Assembly: GCF_002286985.1 (NCBI RefSeq)
Contig: NZ_NSKC01000003.1
Coordinates: 310,001-374,000 of the forward strand
Source of the DNA: Halorubrum salipaludis
GTDB taxonomy: Archaea > Halobacteriota > Halobacteria > Halobacteriales > Haloferacaceae
Direction: 5' to 3'
DNA length: 64,000 nucleotides
Shown: piece after piece, positions 17,711 to 26,659 of the stretch
Layout of the letters: every line of letters begins with the position of its first letter
Position numbering within the stretch: position 1 is the first letter of the stretch
Program-made: the position numbers and the translations under genes
The notes under the pieces: model-generated
Database searches by the model: none
Told to the model about the DNA's origin: nothing
What the model saw: only the letters and a program-made list of their open reading frames with translations

Positions 17711-17719
17711 CCCCCTACA
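17698..17719. promoter_or_regulatory. Inverted repeat around a TATA-like core upstream of ilvB
   Basis: TGTAGGGG (17698-17705) and CCCCTACA (17712-17719) are perfect 8-base arms around TATAAC. As DNA it could be a repressor site over a second TATA box; as RNA it is a GC-rich hairpin overlapping the end of the leader ORF. The region to 17849 contains no other convincing feature. Confidence 0.6.
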
Positions 17720-17849
17720 CCATCCCTTCCTCACCGACGCGACGCATCGACGAACGCCGACGGGCGAGTCCGCTCTCGTCCGGCGACTCGGCGTTCGGAC
17801 CGACCGACTCTCACACCCGCGAGATGCACCACCGAACACCACCACGACA

Positions 17850-19667
17850 ATGAGCGACACAGCAGCACAGCCACGAGACGACGAGGCGGAGGACCCGGAC
17901 GACGCGGCGAACTCGGACGGGTCGGCCGCGACAGACGCCGGCGACCCGACCGACGCCGACGGTCCCGCGGTGTCGACCGGCGCCGAGTCGGTCGTCGCCG
18001 CGCTGGAGGCCGCGGGCGCGGAGACCGCCTTCGGCGTGCAGGGCGGCGCGATCATGCCCGTCTACGACGCGCTGTACGACTCCTCGATCCGGCACGTGAC
18101 GATGGCCCACGAGCAGGGCGCGGCCCACGCCGCCGACGCCTACGGCGTCGTCTCGGGCGAGCCCGGGCTCTGCATGGCCACGTCGGGGCCGGGAGCGACC
18201 AACCTCGTCACCGGCATCGCCGACGCCGACATGGACTCCGACGCGATGCTGGCGCTGACAGGACAGGTCCCGACCGAGTTCGTCGGCAACGACGCGTTCC
18301 AGGAGACGGATACGGTCGGTGTCACCCGCCCGATCACGAAGCACAACTACTTCGCGCACGGCGCGGACACCGTCGGCGACACCGTCGGCGAGGCGTTCGA
18401 ACTGTCGCGCGCGGGGCGTCCCGGGCCGACGCTCGTCGACCTGCCGAAGGACGTGACACAGGACGAGACGGACGAGACGCCGGGGCCGGCGACGCCGCCG
18501 GCGGGGACCGACCCCGACCCGAACGCCGACCCGGACGCGGTCGAGGAGGCCGCCCGCGCGATCGAGGCCGCCGAACGACCGGTGTGCCTGTTCGGCGGCG
18601 GCGTGATCAAGGGGGACGCGAGCGACGCCGCGCGCACCTTCGCGCGGACGTACGGGATCCCGGTGACGACGACGATGCCGGGAATCGGCTCCTTCCCCGA
18701 GGACGACGACCTCTGTCTCTCGTGGGCGGGGATGCACGGCACCGGCTACGCCAACATGGCGATCACCCACACCGACTGCCTGATCGCGGTCGGCACCCGG
18801 TTCGACGACCGGCTGACGGGGGGGATCGACACGTTCGCGCCGGAGGCCGAGGTCGTCCACATCGACATCGACCCGGCCGAGATCTCGAAGAACGTCCACG
18901 CGGACTACCCCCTGATCGGCGACGCCGGGCGCGTCCTCGACCAGCTGACCGCCGCGGTCCGCGAGGCGCCCGACGCCGAGGCGTGGCGCGAGCGCTGCGC
19001 TGAGTGGAAGGAGACGTACCCCCTCACGTACGCGACCCCCGAGGACGAGCCGCTGAAGCCGCAGTTCGTCGTCGAGGCGTTCGACGAGGCGACGGACGAC
19101 GACACCATCGTCACCACGGGAGTCGGCCAACACCAGATGTGGGCCTCCCAGTTCTGGACGTACACGGAGCCCCGGACGTGGATCTCCTCGCACGGCCTGG
19201 GGACCATGGGCTACGGCGTGCCGGCCGCGGTCGGCGCGCGCGTCGCGGCCGACGCGATGGGCGAGCCCGACCGCGACGTGGTGTGTTTCGACGGCGACGG
19301 CTCCTTCCTGATGACCATGCAGGAGCTGTCGGTGGCGGTCCGCGAGGACCTCGATCTCACCATCGCCGTGTTGAACAACGAGTACATCGGCATGGTGCGC
19401 CAGTGGCAGGACGCCTTCTACGAGGGGCGTCACATGGCCTCCGACTACACGTGGATGCCCGAGTTCGACAAGCTCGCCGAGGCGTTCGGAGCACTTGGCC
19501 TCCGCGTCGACGACTACGACGAGGTCGCGCCCGCGGTTGAGGAGGCCCTCGAGTACGACGGCCCCGCCGTGATCGACTTCCACGTCGATCCCGAGGAGAA
19601 CGTCCTGCCGATGGTGCCGAGCGGCGGCGCGAACGGGAAGTTCGCCACCGCGGAGGACCAGCTATGA
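17850..19667 (+). CDS. ilvB: Acetolactate synthase large subunit
   Basis: Thiamine-diphosphate enzyme that condenses pyruvate with pyruvate or 2-oxobutyrate in valine, leucine and isoleucine synthesis; 605 aa. The first 45 residues are an acidic haloarchaeal lead. The catalytic glutamate region reads HVTMAHEQGAAHAADAYG (about residues 73-90). The FAD/central domain follows, then the ThDP motif GDGSFLMTMQELSV ending in NNEYIGMVRQWQ near residues 472-515. The stop overlaps ilvN by 4 bases. Confidence 0.96.
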   Translation: MSDTAAQPRDDEAEDPDDAANSDGSAATDAGDPTDADGPAVSTGAESVVAALEAAGAETAFGVQGGAIMPVYDALYDSSIRHVTMAHEQGAAHAADAYGVVSGEPGLCMATSGPGATNLVTGIADADMDSDAMLALTGQVPTEFVGNDAFQETDTVGVTRPITKHNYFAHGADTVGDTVGEAFELSRAGRPGPTLVDLPKDVTQDETDETPGPATPPAGTDPDPNADPDAVEEAARAIEAAERPVCLFGGGVIKGDASDAARTFARTYGIPVTTTMPGIGSFPEDDDLCLSWAGMHGTGYANMAITHTDCLIAVGTRFDDRLTGGIDTFAPEAEVVHIDIDPAEISKNVHADYPLIGDAGRVLDQLTAAVREAPDAEAWRERCAEWKETYPLTYATPEDEPLKPQFVVEAFDEATDDDTIVTTGVGQHQMWASQFWTYTEPRTWISSHGLGTMGYGVPAAVGARVAADAMGEPDRDVVCFDGDGSFLMTMQELSVAVREDLDLTIAVLNNEYIGMVRQWQDAFYEGRHMASDYTWMPEFDKLAEAFGALGLRVDDYDEVAPAVEEALEYDGPAVIDFHVDPEENVLPMVPSGGANGKFATAEDQL

Positions 19668-20347
19668 GCGGCGACTCCTCCGCCGCCGACGTCCCCGAGG
19701 CAGACTCCCGGCCCGCGCCGAGCGAGCAGCCCGCCCCCGAGGAGCGAGACCACCCCGAGGGGCGACGGAACCTCGAAGGGATCCGGATCGACCCAGTCCT
19801 CGAGGCGGAACACGAGTCGCGCCGCGCCGTCATCTCGGCGCTGGTGGAGGACGAGCCGGGGGTGCTCGCGCGCGTCTCCGGACTCGTCTCCCGTCGCCAG
19901 TTCAACATCGAGAGCCTGACCGTCGGCCCGACGACCGTGGAGGGCCACTCGCGGATCACCATGGTCGTCGAGGAGACGGACCCCGGCATCGACCAGATCG
20001 AAAAGCAGATGGCGAAGCTGAAGCCGGTGATCTCGGTCGGCGAGGTGTCCGGCGACGCGGTGACGGCCGAGCTGGTCCTGCTGAAGGTGGAGGCCGACGA
20101 CCCGGCGGCGGTCCACGCGGTCACGGAGATGTACGACGGCCGGACGCTCGACGCCGGACCCCGGACGATCACCGTCCAGCTCACCGGCGACGAGGCGCGG
20201 ATCGACGACGCGCTCGACGCGTTCCGCCAGTTCGGCATCATCGAGATCGCCCGGACGGGCCAGACCGCGCTCGCGCGCGGCGACACCCCGACGGCGCCCG
20301 GAGAGAAGCCCGGAACGGCCGGCGAACCGACCACGCACGACGACTGA
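19664..20347 (+). CDS. ilvN: Acetolactate synthase small (regulatory) subunit
   Basis: Regulatory partner of IlvB, 227 aa. An acidic, low-complexity N-terminus of about 45 residues precedes the ACT domain ([27 protein letters not shown]), which senses valine in known homologues. A C-terminal ALS_ss_C-type domain follows ([20 protein letters not shown]). It overlaps ilvB by 4 bases (ATGA) and is followed 28 bases later by ilvC. Confidence 0.95.
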   Translation: MSGDSSAADVPEADSRPAPSEQPAPEERDHPEGRRNLEGIRIDPVLEAEHESRRAVISALVEDEPGVLARVSGLVSRRQFNIESLTVGPTTVEGHSRITMVVEETDPGIDQIEKQMAKLKPVISVGEVSGDAVTAELVLLKVEADDPAAVHAVTEMYDGRTLDAGPRTITVQLTGDEARIDDALDAFRQFGIIEIARTGQTALARGDTPTAPGEKPGTAGEPTTHDD

Positions 20348-20375
20348 CGCGAACACACGCGGACTCACAATACAC

Positions 20376-21431
20376 ATGACCGAAGACGACACCCAGACGT
20401 TCAACTCGACAGTATACTACGACGACGACGCGGACGAAGAGGCGATCGCTCACAAGACCGTGGCCGTGCTCGGCTACGGCTCGCAGGGCCACGCGCACGC
20501 CCAGAACCTCTCCGAGAGCGGGGTCGACGTGATCGTCGGCCTCCGCGAGGGCAGCTCCTCGCGGGCCGCCGCCGAGAGCGACGGGCTCCGCGTGGAGACC
20601 CCCGCGGACGCCGCCGCCGAGGCCGACATCGTGAGCGTGCTCGTGCCCGACACGGTCCAGCCGGACGTGTACGAGGCGGCGATCGAGCCGAACCTGGAGG
20701 CGGGCGACACGCTCCAGTTCGCGCACGGATTCAACATCCACTACAACCAGATCCAGCCGCCCGAGGACGTCGACGTGACGATGGTCGCACCGAAGTCGCC
20801 GGGCCACCTCGTCCGCCGCAACTACGAGAACGACGAGGGGACGCCGGGCCTGCTGGCGGTGTACCAGGACGCGACCGGCGACGCCCACGACGAGGGGCTC
20901 GCGTACGCGGCCGCGATCGGCTGTACCCGCGCCGGCGTCGTCGAGACGTCGTTCCGCGAGGAGACCGAGACCGACCTGTTCGGCGAGCAGGCCGTCCTCT
21001 GTGGCGGCGTCACCTCGCTCGTGAAGCAGGGGTACGAGACCCTCGTCGACGCCGGCTACTCCCCGGAGATGGCGTACTTCGAGTGTCTCAACGAGCTCAA
21101 GCTCATCGTCGACCTGATGTACGAGGGCGGGCTCGGCGAGATGTGGGACTCGGTGTCCGACACCGCCGAGTACGGCGGGCTCACACAGGGCGACGTGGTC
21201 GTCGACGAGCACGCCCGCGAGAACATGGAGGAGGTCTTAGAGAAGGTCCAGAACGGCGAGTTCGCCCGCGAGTGGATCTCCGAGAACCAGGCGGGACGGC
21301 CCTCCTACACCCAGCTCCGGACGGCCGAGAAGAACCACGAGATCGAGGCCGTCGGCGAGGAGCTGCGCGGCCTGTTCGCGTGGCAGGAGGAGGAAGAAGA
21401 CGAGGAGGAGTCGGCCGAGGTGACCGCCTGA
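20376..21431 (+). CDS. ilvC: Ketol-acid reductoisomerase
   Basis: Converts acetohydroxy acids to dihydroxy acids with NAD(P)H, 351 aa, class I. The cofactor loop is [18 protein letters not shown] at about residues 31-48. The metal-binding half contains [12 protein letters not shown] and [23 protein letters not shown] Glu-rich C-terminal tail is typical of halophiles. It ends with TGA overlapping an ATG of the next small ORF. Confidence 0.96.
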   Translation: MTEDDTQTFNSTVYYDDDADEEAIAHKTVAVLGYGSQGHAHAQNLSESGVDVIVGLREGSSSRAAAESDGLRVETPADAAAEADIVSVLVPDTVQPDVYEAAIEPNLEAGDTLQFAHGFNIHYNQIQPPEDVDVTMVAPKSPGHLVRRNYENDEGTPGLLAVYQDATGDAHDEGLAYAAAIGCTRAGVVETSFREETETDLFGEQAVLCGGVTSLVKQGYETLVDAGYSPEMAYFECLNELKLIVDLMYEGGLGEMWDSVSDTAEYGGLTQGDVVVDEHARENMEEVLEKVQNGEFAREWISENQAGRPSYTQLRTAEKNHEIEAVGEELRGLFAWQEEEEDEEESAEVTA

Positions 21432-21505
21432 TGGGCGTACGCGGAGACGCGAACCGGCCCAGCGAGACCACGCGTCCCACGCGCCGCGCGGGTGATCCCC
21501 GATGA
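21431..21505 (+). CDS. 24-aa micro-ORF between ilvC and leuC
   Basis: The ATG shares its A with the ilvC stop (TGATG) and its TGA overlaps the leuC ATG (ATGA), so ribosomes could pass from ilvC through it to leuC. The product would be 24 aa, with six Arg and few acidic residues, against the acidic norm of this genome. I recall, without being able to check, that other haloarchaea also have a short hypothetical gene here. It may be a coupling device rather than a functional peptide. Confidence 0.45.
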   Translation: MGVRGDANRPSETTRPTRRAGDPR

Positions 21506-22923
21506 GCGAGGGGACGCTGTACGACAAGGTGTGGGACAGACACAAGGTAACCCGGCTCCCCACCGGACAGGACCAGCTGTTCGTCGGGCTCCACCTCGTC
21601 CACGAGGTCACCAGTCCCCAGGCGTTCGGCATGCTGAAGGAGCGCGGCCAGGAGGTCGCGTTCCCGGAGCGCACGCACGCGACGGTTGACCACATCGTGC
21701 CGACCGGGAACCGCGACCGCCCCTACCAGGACGAGGCCGCCGAGAGCATGATGGCGGAGTTAGAGGAGAACGTCCGCGGCTCGGGGATCGACTTCTCCGA
21801 CCCGGACTCCGGTAACCAGGGGATCGTCCACGTCATCGGCCCGGAGCAGGGGCTCACCCAGCCGGGGATGACGATCGTCTGTGGCGACTCCCACACCTCG
21901 ACGCACGGCGCGTTCGGCGCGCTGGCGTTCGGCATCGGCACCTCGCAGATCCGGGACGTGCTGGCGACCGGCTGCGTCGCGATGGAGAAGCAAAAGGTCC
22001 GTAAGATCGAGGTCACGGGCGAGCTCGGCGAGGGCGTCACCGCGAAGGACGTCATCCTCACGATCATCGGGGAGCTCGGGACCGACGGCGGCGTCGGCTA
22101 CGTGTACGAGTACGCCGGCGAGGCTATCGAGGACCTCGGGATGGAGGGCCGGATGTCCATCTGTAACATGTCGATCGAGGGCGGCGCCCGCGCGGGCTAC
22201 GTCAACCCCGACGAGACCACCTACGAGTGGCTGAAGGAGACGGACGCCTTCGCGGACGACCCCGAGGAGTTCGAGCGGCTGAAACCCTACTGGGAGTCGA
22301 TCCGGACCGACGACGACGCCGAGTACGACGACGTGGTCACCATCGACGGCTCCGCGATCGAGCCGACCGTGACGTGGGGGACCACGCCCGGCCAGACGGC
22401 GGGCATTACCGAGCCGATCCCGGACCCCGACGACCTGCCCGAGGAGGACCGCGACACGGCGCGGCGCGCGCAGAAACACATGCGCGTCGAGCCCGGCGAC
22501 ACGATGGAGGGGTACGAGATCGACGTGGCGTTCCTCGGCTCGTGTACCAACGCGCGGCTGAAGGACCTCCGCGAGGCCGCGGCGTTCGTCGAGGGCCGCG
22601 AGGTCGACGACGACGTGCGCGCGATGGTCGTCCCCGGCAGCCAGCGCGTCCGCGACGCCGCGGAGGCGGAGGGGCTCGACGAGGTCTTCAAGGAGGCCGG
22701 CTTCGACTGGCGCGAGCCCGGCTGTTCGATGTGTCTCGGCATGAACGACGACCAGCTGGTGGGCGACGAGGCGAGCGCCTCGTCGTCGAACCGGAACTTC
22801 GTCGGCCGGCAGGGCTCGAAGGACGGGCGCACCGTGCTGATGAGTCCGATCATGGTCGCGGCCGCGGCGGTGACCGGGAAGGTCACCGACGTCCGCGAGA
22901 TGGAGGAGGTGGCGACCGTATGA
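21502..22923 (+). CDS. leuC: 3-isopropylmalate / citraconate (methylmalate) dehydratase large subunit
   Basis: Aconitase-family [4Fe-4S] subunit, 473 aa, acting with LeuD on isopropylmalate and probably on citramalate. Cluster cysteines are in [10 protein letters not shown] and in GCSMCLGMN (C-x2-C) near residues 410-416. The early conserved block is [28 protein letters not shown] overlaps on both sides show tight coupling to the micro-ORF and to leuD. Confidence 0.95.
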   Translation: MSEGTLYDKVWDRHKVTRLPTGQDQLFVGLHLVHEVTSPQAFGMLKERGQEVAFPERTHATVDHIVPTGNRDRPYQDEAAESMMAELEENVRGSGIDFSDPDSGNQGIVHVIGPEQGLTQPGMTIVCGDSHTSTHGAFGALAFGIGTSQIRDVLATGCVAMEKQKVRKIEVTGELGEGVTAKDVILTIIGELGTDGGVGYVYEYAGEAIEDLGMEGRMSICNMSIEGGARAGYVNPDETTYEWLKETDAFADDPEEFERLKPYWESIRTDDDAEYDDVVTIDGSAIEPTVTWGTTPGQTAGITEPIPDPDDLPEEDRDTARRAQKHMRVEPGDTMEGYEIDVAFLGSCTNARLKDLREAAAFVEGREVDDDVRAMVVPGSQRVRDAAEAEGLDEVFKEAGFDWREPGCSMCLGMNDDQLVGDEASASSSNRNFVGRQGSKDGRTVLMSPIMVAAAAVTGKVTDVREMEEVATV

Positions 22924-23576
22924 GCTCGCCCGAGTTCAGCGACGGCGAGGCGCCGGCCGAGAAGGTCACCGAGGTCTCCGGCACCGGGATCCCGGTCCGG
23001 GGCAACGACATCGACACCGACCAGATCATCCCGGCGCGGTTCATGAAGGTCGTCACCTTCGACGGGCTGGGCCAGTTCGCCTTCTTCGACCAGCGGTTCG
23101 ACGACGAGGACAACGAGAAGGACCACCCGTTCAACGAGGAGCAGTACCGGGGCGCGAACGTCTTAGTCGTCAACGCCAACTTCGGCTGCGGCTCCTCCCG
23201 TGAGCACGCCCCGCAGGCGCTGATGCGCTGGGGGATCGACGCGGTCGTCGGCGAGTCGTTCGCGGAGATCTTCGCGGGCAACTGCCTCGCGCTCGGGATC
23301 CCGACGGTCACGGCCGACCAGGAGGACATCGAGGCGCTGCAGGACTACGTCGAGGCCAACCCCGACGCCGAGGTCGACATCGACGTGGCCGAGGAGACGA
23401 TCACCTACGGCGACACCGTGATCGACGCGACGGTCCACGACGCCCAGCGGAAGGCGCTCGTCGAGGGCGTCTGGGACACCACCGCGCTGATGGGCGCCAA
23501 CGAGGGCGCGGTCCGCGAGACCGCCCGGTCGCTTCCCTACGTGCCGGCCGAGCACATTCCGGGGGACGAGGCGTGA
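22923..23576 (+). CDS. leuD: 3-isopropylmalate / citraconate dehydratase small subunit
   Basis: Swivel-domain partner of LeuC, 217 aa. It shows [13 protein letters not shown] near residue 29 and [17 protein letters not shown] near residue 82, both family hallmarks. The ATG at 22923 overlaps the leuC stop (ATGA). The open frame extends upstream inside leuC but is not conserved there. The stop overlaps the GTG start of leuB. Confidence 0.94.
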   Translation, partial: SSPEFSDGEAPAEKVTEVSGTGIPVRGNDIDTDQIIPARFMKVVTFDGLGQFAFFDQRFDDEDNEKDHPFNEEQYRGANVLVVNANFGCGSSREHAPQALMRWGIDAVVGESFAEIFAGNCLALGIPTVTADQEDIEALQDYVEANPDAEVDIDVAEETITYGDTVIDATVHDAQRKALVEGVWDTTALMGANEGAVRETARSLPYVPAEHIPGDEA

Positions 23577-24571
23577 GCCACGAGGTCGTCGTCATCGAGG
23601 GCGACGGGATCGGCCGCGAGGTCGTCCCGGCCGCCGTCGACGTGCTGGAGGCGCTCCCGGTCGACTTCGAGTTCGTCTCGGCCGAGGCGGGCGACGCGGT
23701 AAAGGCGGAGACCGGCGAGGCGCTGCCCGCGGAGACGTACGATCTCGCGGCCGACGCGGACGCGACGCTGTTCGGCGCGGCCGGCGAGACGGCCGCCGAC
23801 GTCATCCTCCCGCTTCGCGAGGCGGTCGACTCGTTCGTCAACGTCCGACCGGCGAAGGCGTATCCCGGCGTCGACGCGGTCCGCCCGGAGACGGACGTGG
23901 TCTTCCTGCGGGAGAACACCGAGGGCGTCTACGCGGGCCACGAGGACCGGCTCTCCGACGACCTCTCGACGCTGACGCGGGTCGTCACCTCGTCGGCCTC
24001 CCGCGAGCTCGCCGAGTTCGCCTGCGAGTTCGTCGAGGACGGGCGCGGCCCGGCGGGCGACCCCGACGAGGGGTTCACCGTCGCGCACAAGGCGAACGTG
24101 ATGCGCGAGACGGACGGCCGGTTCCGCAAGGTGGTGCTCGCGGTCGCCGAGGAGCGCGGCGTCGACGCCGACGAGGAGCTGATGGACGCGTTCGCGACGA
24201 AGCTCCCGCTCGACCCGAGCCAGTACGGCGTGATCGTCTGCCCGAACCTCGCGGGCGACGTGCTCTCCGACCTGGCCGCCGGGCTCGTCGGCGGGCTCGG
24301 CCTGCTTCCGTCCGCGAACGTCGGCCACGACAACGCGCTGTTCGAGCCGGTCCACGGCACCGCGCCCGACATCGCTGGCGAGGGCGTCGCCAACCCGACC
24401 GCGGCGATCCTCTCGGCGGCCATGCTCGTCGAGTACTTCGGCCACGTCGAGGAGGGCCAGCGCGTCCGGGACGCCGTGGAGGGCGTGCTCTCCGACGGCC
24501 CGCGAACTGGGGACCTCGGCGGCGACGCGACGACCGAGGACGTCACGGCCGCGATCGTCGACCGGCTGTAG
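23573..24571 (+). CDS. leuB: 3-isopropylmalate dehydrogenase
   Basis: NAD-dependent oxidative decarboxylase of the same pathway, 332 aa. Motifs include [14 protein letters not shown] at the N-terminus, [12 protein letters not shown] for substrate contact, [17 protein letters not shown] for metal and substrate aspartates, and [19 protein letters not shown] for cofactor binding. The GTG start overlaps leuD (GTGA). It is the last gene of the operon; the following 92 bases are noncoding. Confidence 0.95.
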   Translation: MSHEVVVIEGDGIGREVVPAAVDVLEALPVDFEFVSAEAGDAVKAETGEALPAETYDLAADADATLFGAAGETAADVILPLREAVDSFVNVRPAKAYPGVDAVRPETDVVFLRENTEGVYAGHEDRLSDDLSTLTRVVTSSASRELAEFACEFVEDGRGPAGDPDEGFTVAHKANVMRETDGRFRKVVLAVAEERGVDADEELMDAFATKLPLDPSQYGVIVCPNLAGDVLSDLAAGLVGGLGLLPSANVGHDNALFEPVHGTAPDIAGEGVANPTAAILSAAMLVEYFGHVEEGQRVRDAVEGVLSDGPRTGDLGGDATTEDVTAAIVDRL

Positions 24572-24663
24572 GCGTCGACCGTCGCCGACGCGTTTCCGCG
24601 ATCGACGCCCGCGACCGCGGGCGAACCACAAGACAAGAAACCCTGCGGCCCGTTGGGATCGGT

Positions 24664-25044
24664 ATGAGCAACTACGAAGTCGCGATGGAAGCAGCCTGGT
24701 TGGTCCGTGACGTCGAGGAGACCGACGACGCCATCGGCGTCGCGGTCAGCGAAGCCGGCAAGCGACTCAACGAGACGGACAAGCAGTACGTCGAGGTCGA
24801 GCCCGGCCTCACCGGCTGTCCGGCCTGCGGCGAGCCGTTCGACGCCGCGTTCCTCGCCGCGAACACCGCGCTCGTCGGCCTGCTCTTGGAGATCGACATC
24901 TTCAACGCCGACAGCGAGGAGCACGCCGAGCGGATCGCGAAAAGCGAGGTCGGCGGCGCGCTCCGCGACGTTCCCCTCGAGGTCATCGAGGTCGTCGAGA
25001 CGGAGGGCGACGAGGAGGACGCCGACGTCGACGCCGGGGAGTAA
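24664..25044 (+). CDS. UPF0212 (DUF555) family protein
   Basis: A 126-aa archaeal conserved protein of unknown function. It contains a single CPACG (residues about 56-60) and the family core EAAWLVRDVEETDDAIGVAVSEAGK, and ends in a long acidic tail. AT-rich aagacaagaaacc about 25 bases upstream may be its promoter. Monocistronic, between leuB and a regulator. Confidence 0.88.
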   Translation: MSNYEVAMEAAWLVRDVEETDDAIGVAVSEAGKRLNETDKQYVEVEPGLTGCPACGEPFDAAFLAANTALVGLLLEIDIFNADSEEHAERIAKSEVGGALRDVPLEVIEVVETEGDEEDADVDAGE

Positions 25045-25108
25045 GCGATCCGACGCGGCGTCCGCGACCGATCCGGCCGCGATATCGGTCGTTGCCGAAA
25101 CCTTTTCT

Positions 25109-25125
25109 AATAACCCTTGGTTATT
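25109..25125. promoter_or_regulatory. Palindromic operator next to the XRE-CBS start codon
   Basis: AATAACC (25109-25115) and GGTTATT (25119-25125) are perfect arms around CTT. The site ends 7 bases before the ATG, which in a leaderless gene covers the region between TATA box and transcription start. It is well placed for autorepression by the HTH protein encoded next. Confidence 0.6.
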
Positions 25126-25131
25126 TGGGGT

Positions 25132-25671
25132 ATGGAACTCCCGACGCCACAGGACCTCCGCGAGCAGCGGACGACGCTGGAGCTGACGCAGAGCGAGCTC
25201 GCGGACGCCGCGGACGTCTCGCAGCCCCTCATCGCGCGGATCGAGGGCGGCGACGTCGACCCGCGGCTCTCGACGCTCCGCCGGATCGTCAACGCGTTAC
25301 AGGAGGCGGAGGGCGAAGTCGTCCGCGCGAGCGACCTGATGAACGAGACGGTGATAAGCGTCGCGCCCGACGACGCGGTGCGCGAGGCGGTCGACCTGAT
25401 GGAGGAGGAGGCGTACTCGCAGCTCCCAGTGCTCCAGAACGGCGTTCCGGTCGGCTCGATCAGTCAGGGCGACGTGGTCCACGCCGGCGAGAACGTCGGC
25501 GACCACCCGGTCAGCGATGTGATGAGCGAATCGTTCCCCACCGTCGCGCCGGGCGCGACCGTCGACGAGGTCCGGAACCTGCTCGACCACTACAAGGCGG
25601 TGATGGTGACTGACGGCGGCGAGACGGTCGGGATCATCACCGAGGCCGACATCGCCGCGCACCTGTCGTAA
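25132..25671 (+). CDS. XRE-type HTH regulator with two CBS domains
   Basis: A 179-aa DNA-binding regulator. Residues about 7-55 are a Cro/XRE helix-turn-helix (LREQRTTLELTQSELADAADVSQPLIARIEGG). Two CBS domains follow, starting near MNETVISVAPDDAV and MSESFPTVAPGATV, and would bind an adenosyl ligand. The ATG at 25132 is used because conservation begins at MELPTP; an ATG at 25117 falls inside the palindrome. This HTH-CBS combination is common in archaea; the regulated genes are unknown. Confidence 0.9.
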   Translation: MELPTPQDLREQRTTLELTQSELADAADVSQPLIARIEGGDVDPRLSTLRRIVNALQEAEGEVVRASDLMNETVISVAPDDAVREAVDLMEEEAYSQLPVLQNGVPVGSISQGDVVHAGENVGDHPVSDVMSESFPTVAPGATVDEVRNLLDHYKAVMVTDGGETVGIITEADIAAHLS

Positions 25672-25731
25672 GGAGGGGTCCGGCGGTTCCCGAGGCGCTC
25701 GTCCGAGCGGTACGGGCCGCGCTCGGCGGTC

Positions 25732-25926
25732 TTACCCCTCCCTGCGCTCCGAGAGCCGCTCCCAGATCTCCGTGCAGCCGGCGCCGTCCTCGATGTCGTC
25801 GAGGTGGCCCGTGCCGTCGTCGGGCTCGGCGTCCGTTTCGTCGCTCGGGTCCGCCCCCCTCCGCGGGTCGGCCTCGGCCGCTTCTTCCTCCTCGTCGGCC
25901 GCTTGCGTGTCTGCTCGCTCGGTCAT
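25732..25926 (-). CDS. Small acidic haloarchaeal protein (64 aa)
   Basis: I do not recognise a named family. The product is 64 aa, about one third Asp or Glu, and ends in a short conserved-looking tail around DIEDGAGCTEIWERLSERREG with one cysteine. GGAGG stands 5 bases before the ATG at 25926, and that ATG overlaps the stop of the upstream mini-gene. The frame runs further upstream but only through the neighbouring gene. Confidence 0.7.
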   Translation of the reverse strand: MTERADTQAADEEEEAAEADPRRGADPSDETDAEPDDGTGHLDDIEDGAGCTEIWERLSERREG

Positions 25927-26045
25927 CGTTCCTCCTGGGCGTCGCCGAAGAGCTCGGGCGCCACGTCCGCGGACGCGTGCTGTCTGTACTCGCCGTCGTC
26001 GTCCGAGTTGGTTGGCGGGGCGGGGTCGGGAACCGTATCGGTCAT
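25923..26045 (-). CDS. Mini-protein (40 aa) coupled to the next acidic protein
   Basis: A 40-codon ORF too short for standard calling. It starts MTDTVPDPAPP and ends ELFGDAQEER. Its TGA overlaps the next ATG (ATGA), and a TATA box stands at leaderless distance upstream. The pair therefore looks like a small two-gene operon. The function is unknown. Confidence 0.6.
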   Translation of the reverse strand: MTDTVPDPAPPTNSDDDGEYRQHASADVAPELFGDAQEER

Positions 26046-26070
26046 CACACCACCGTAGGCGCGCACGAGC

Positions 26071-26079
26071 CATAAGTAC
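26071..26079 (-). promoter_or_regulatory. TATA box of the mini-protein operon
   Basis: On the minus strand GTACTTATG lies 26-34 bases before the ATG at 26045, the normal spacing for a leaderless haloarchaeal gene. Confidence 0.6.
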
Positions 26080-26113
26080 CCTCACACATGTAAATCGAAC
26101 CACCACTCTCGGA

Positions 26114-26134
26114 TACCGGATTTCGTGTCCGGTA
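26114..26134. other. Hairpin in the divergent gap
   Basis: TACCGGA and TCCGGTA pair around tttcgtg in the 216-base gap between the mini-protein operon and the next plus-strand gene. An AT-rich aattttatg follows at about 26146. It may be regulatory for either side. Confidence 0.35.
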
Positions 26135-26261
26135 CTCCGGAAGCTAATTTTATGCGGTACCGCCTTGCAGTCGGGCGGTTTCCCGATATCCCGGCGTCAT
26201 CGAAACGGTCGCCGATTGCGACCACCGCCACCCATTGGGTCGTCGCGGGCGAACGAGGAGT

Positions 26262-26567
26262 GTGACCACTCGACTGCGCGTCCTTGACGACGGGGCGTGG
26301 ATCTCCGTCAACGACGCCCGAAAAGTCCGCGTCAGCGAACTGTGGCGGCTCGACGCGCCGGATCTCTGTGAGTGCGAACTCACCGATCTGGTCGTCGAGA
26401 ACTTCCAGTCGGTCGGCGTCGACGGCTCGACCGTGGAGGTGCGGGTCTACGGGCAGTGCATCGCGTGCGGGGCGGCGGGGACCACCGGCTGGATCCCCGT
26501 CGGGCGGGTACGCGGGGGTGAGTTCGCCGAACTCGACAGATCCGCGGTCCGCCGCGTGCGGCGGTGA
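26262..26567 (+). CDS. Uncharacterised cysteine-motif protein (about 101 aa)
   Basis: No family recognised. The body includes DAPDLCECELTDLVVENF and VYGQCIACGAAGTTGWIPVGRV, that is CxC and CxxC pairs that could bind zinc or a cluster. A GTG at 26262 preceded by GAGGAG is preferred; an in-frame ATG at 26235 would add nine Arg-rich residues. It ends 92 bases before the siroheme reductase, on the same strand, so a functional link is possible but unproven. Confidence 0.65.
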   Translation: MTTRLRVLDDGAWISVNDARKVRVSELWRLDAPDLCECELTDLVVENFQSVGVDGSTVEVRVYGQCIACGAAGTTGWIPVGRVRGGEFAELDRSAVRRVRR

Positions 26568-26659
26568 GGGTAGCGGCAACACGTGCCACCTCGGTGGGGC
26601 ACCGGGGAAGGTTGACACCACGCTGTCAGCTATGTGGGTGTCGGGTGTATGCCGGATCG

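Noticed and set aside
17464-17853. A 129-codon frame between the synthase gene and ilvB that overlaps the previous stop
   Set aside because: Arg/Pro/Ser-rich with no motif; it covers the promoter, leader ORF and palindrome, which explain the region better.
17811-19583. A 590-codon minus-strand frame opposite ilvB
   Set aside because: Antisense shadow of ilvB; composition (Arg, Val, His, Gly) is typical of complementary frames and no family motif is present.
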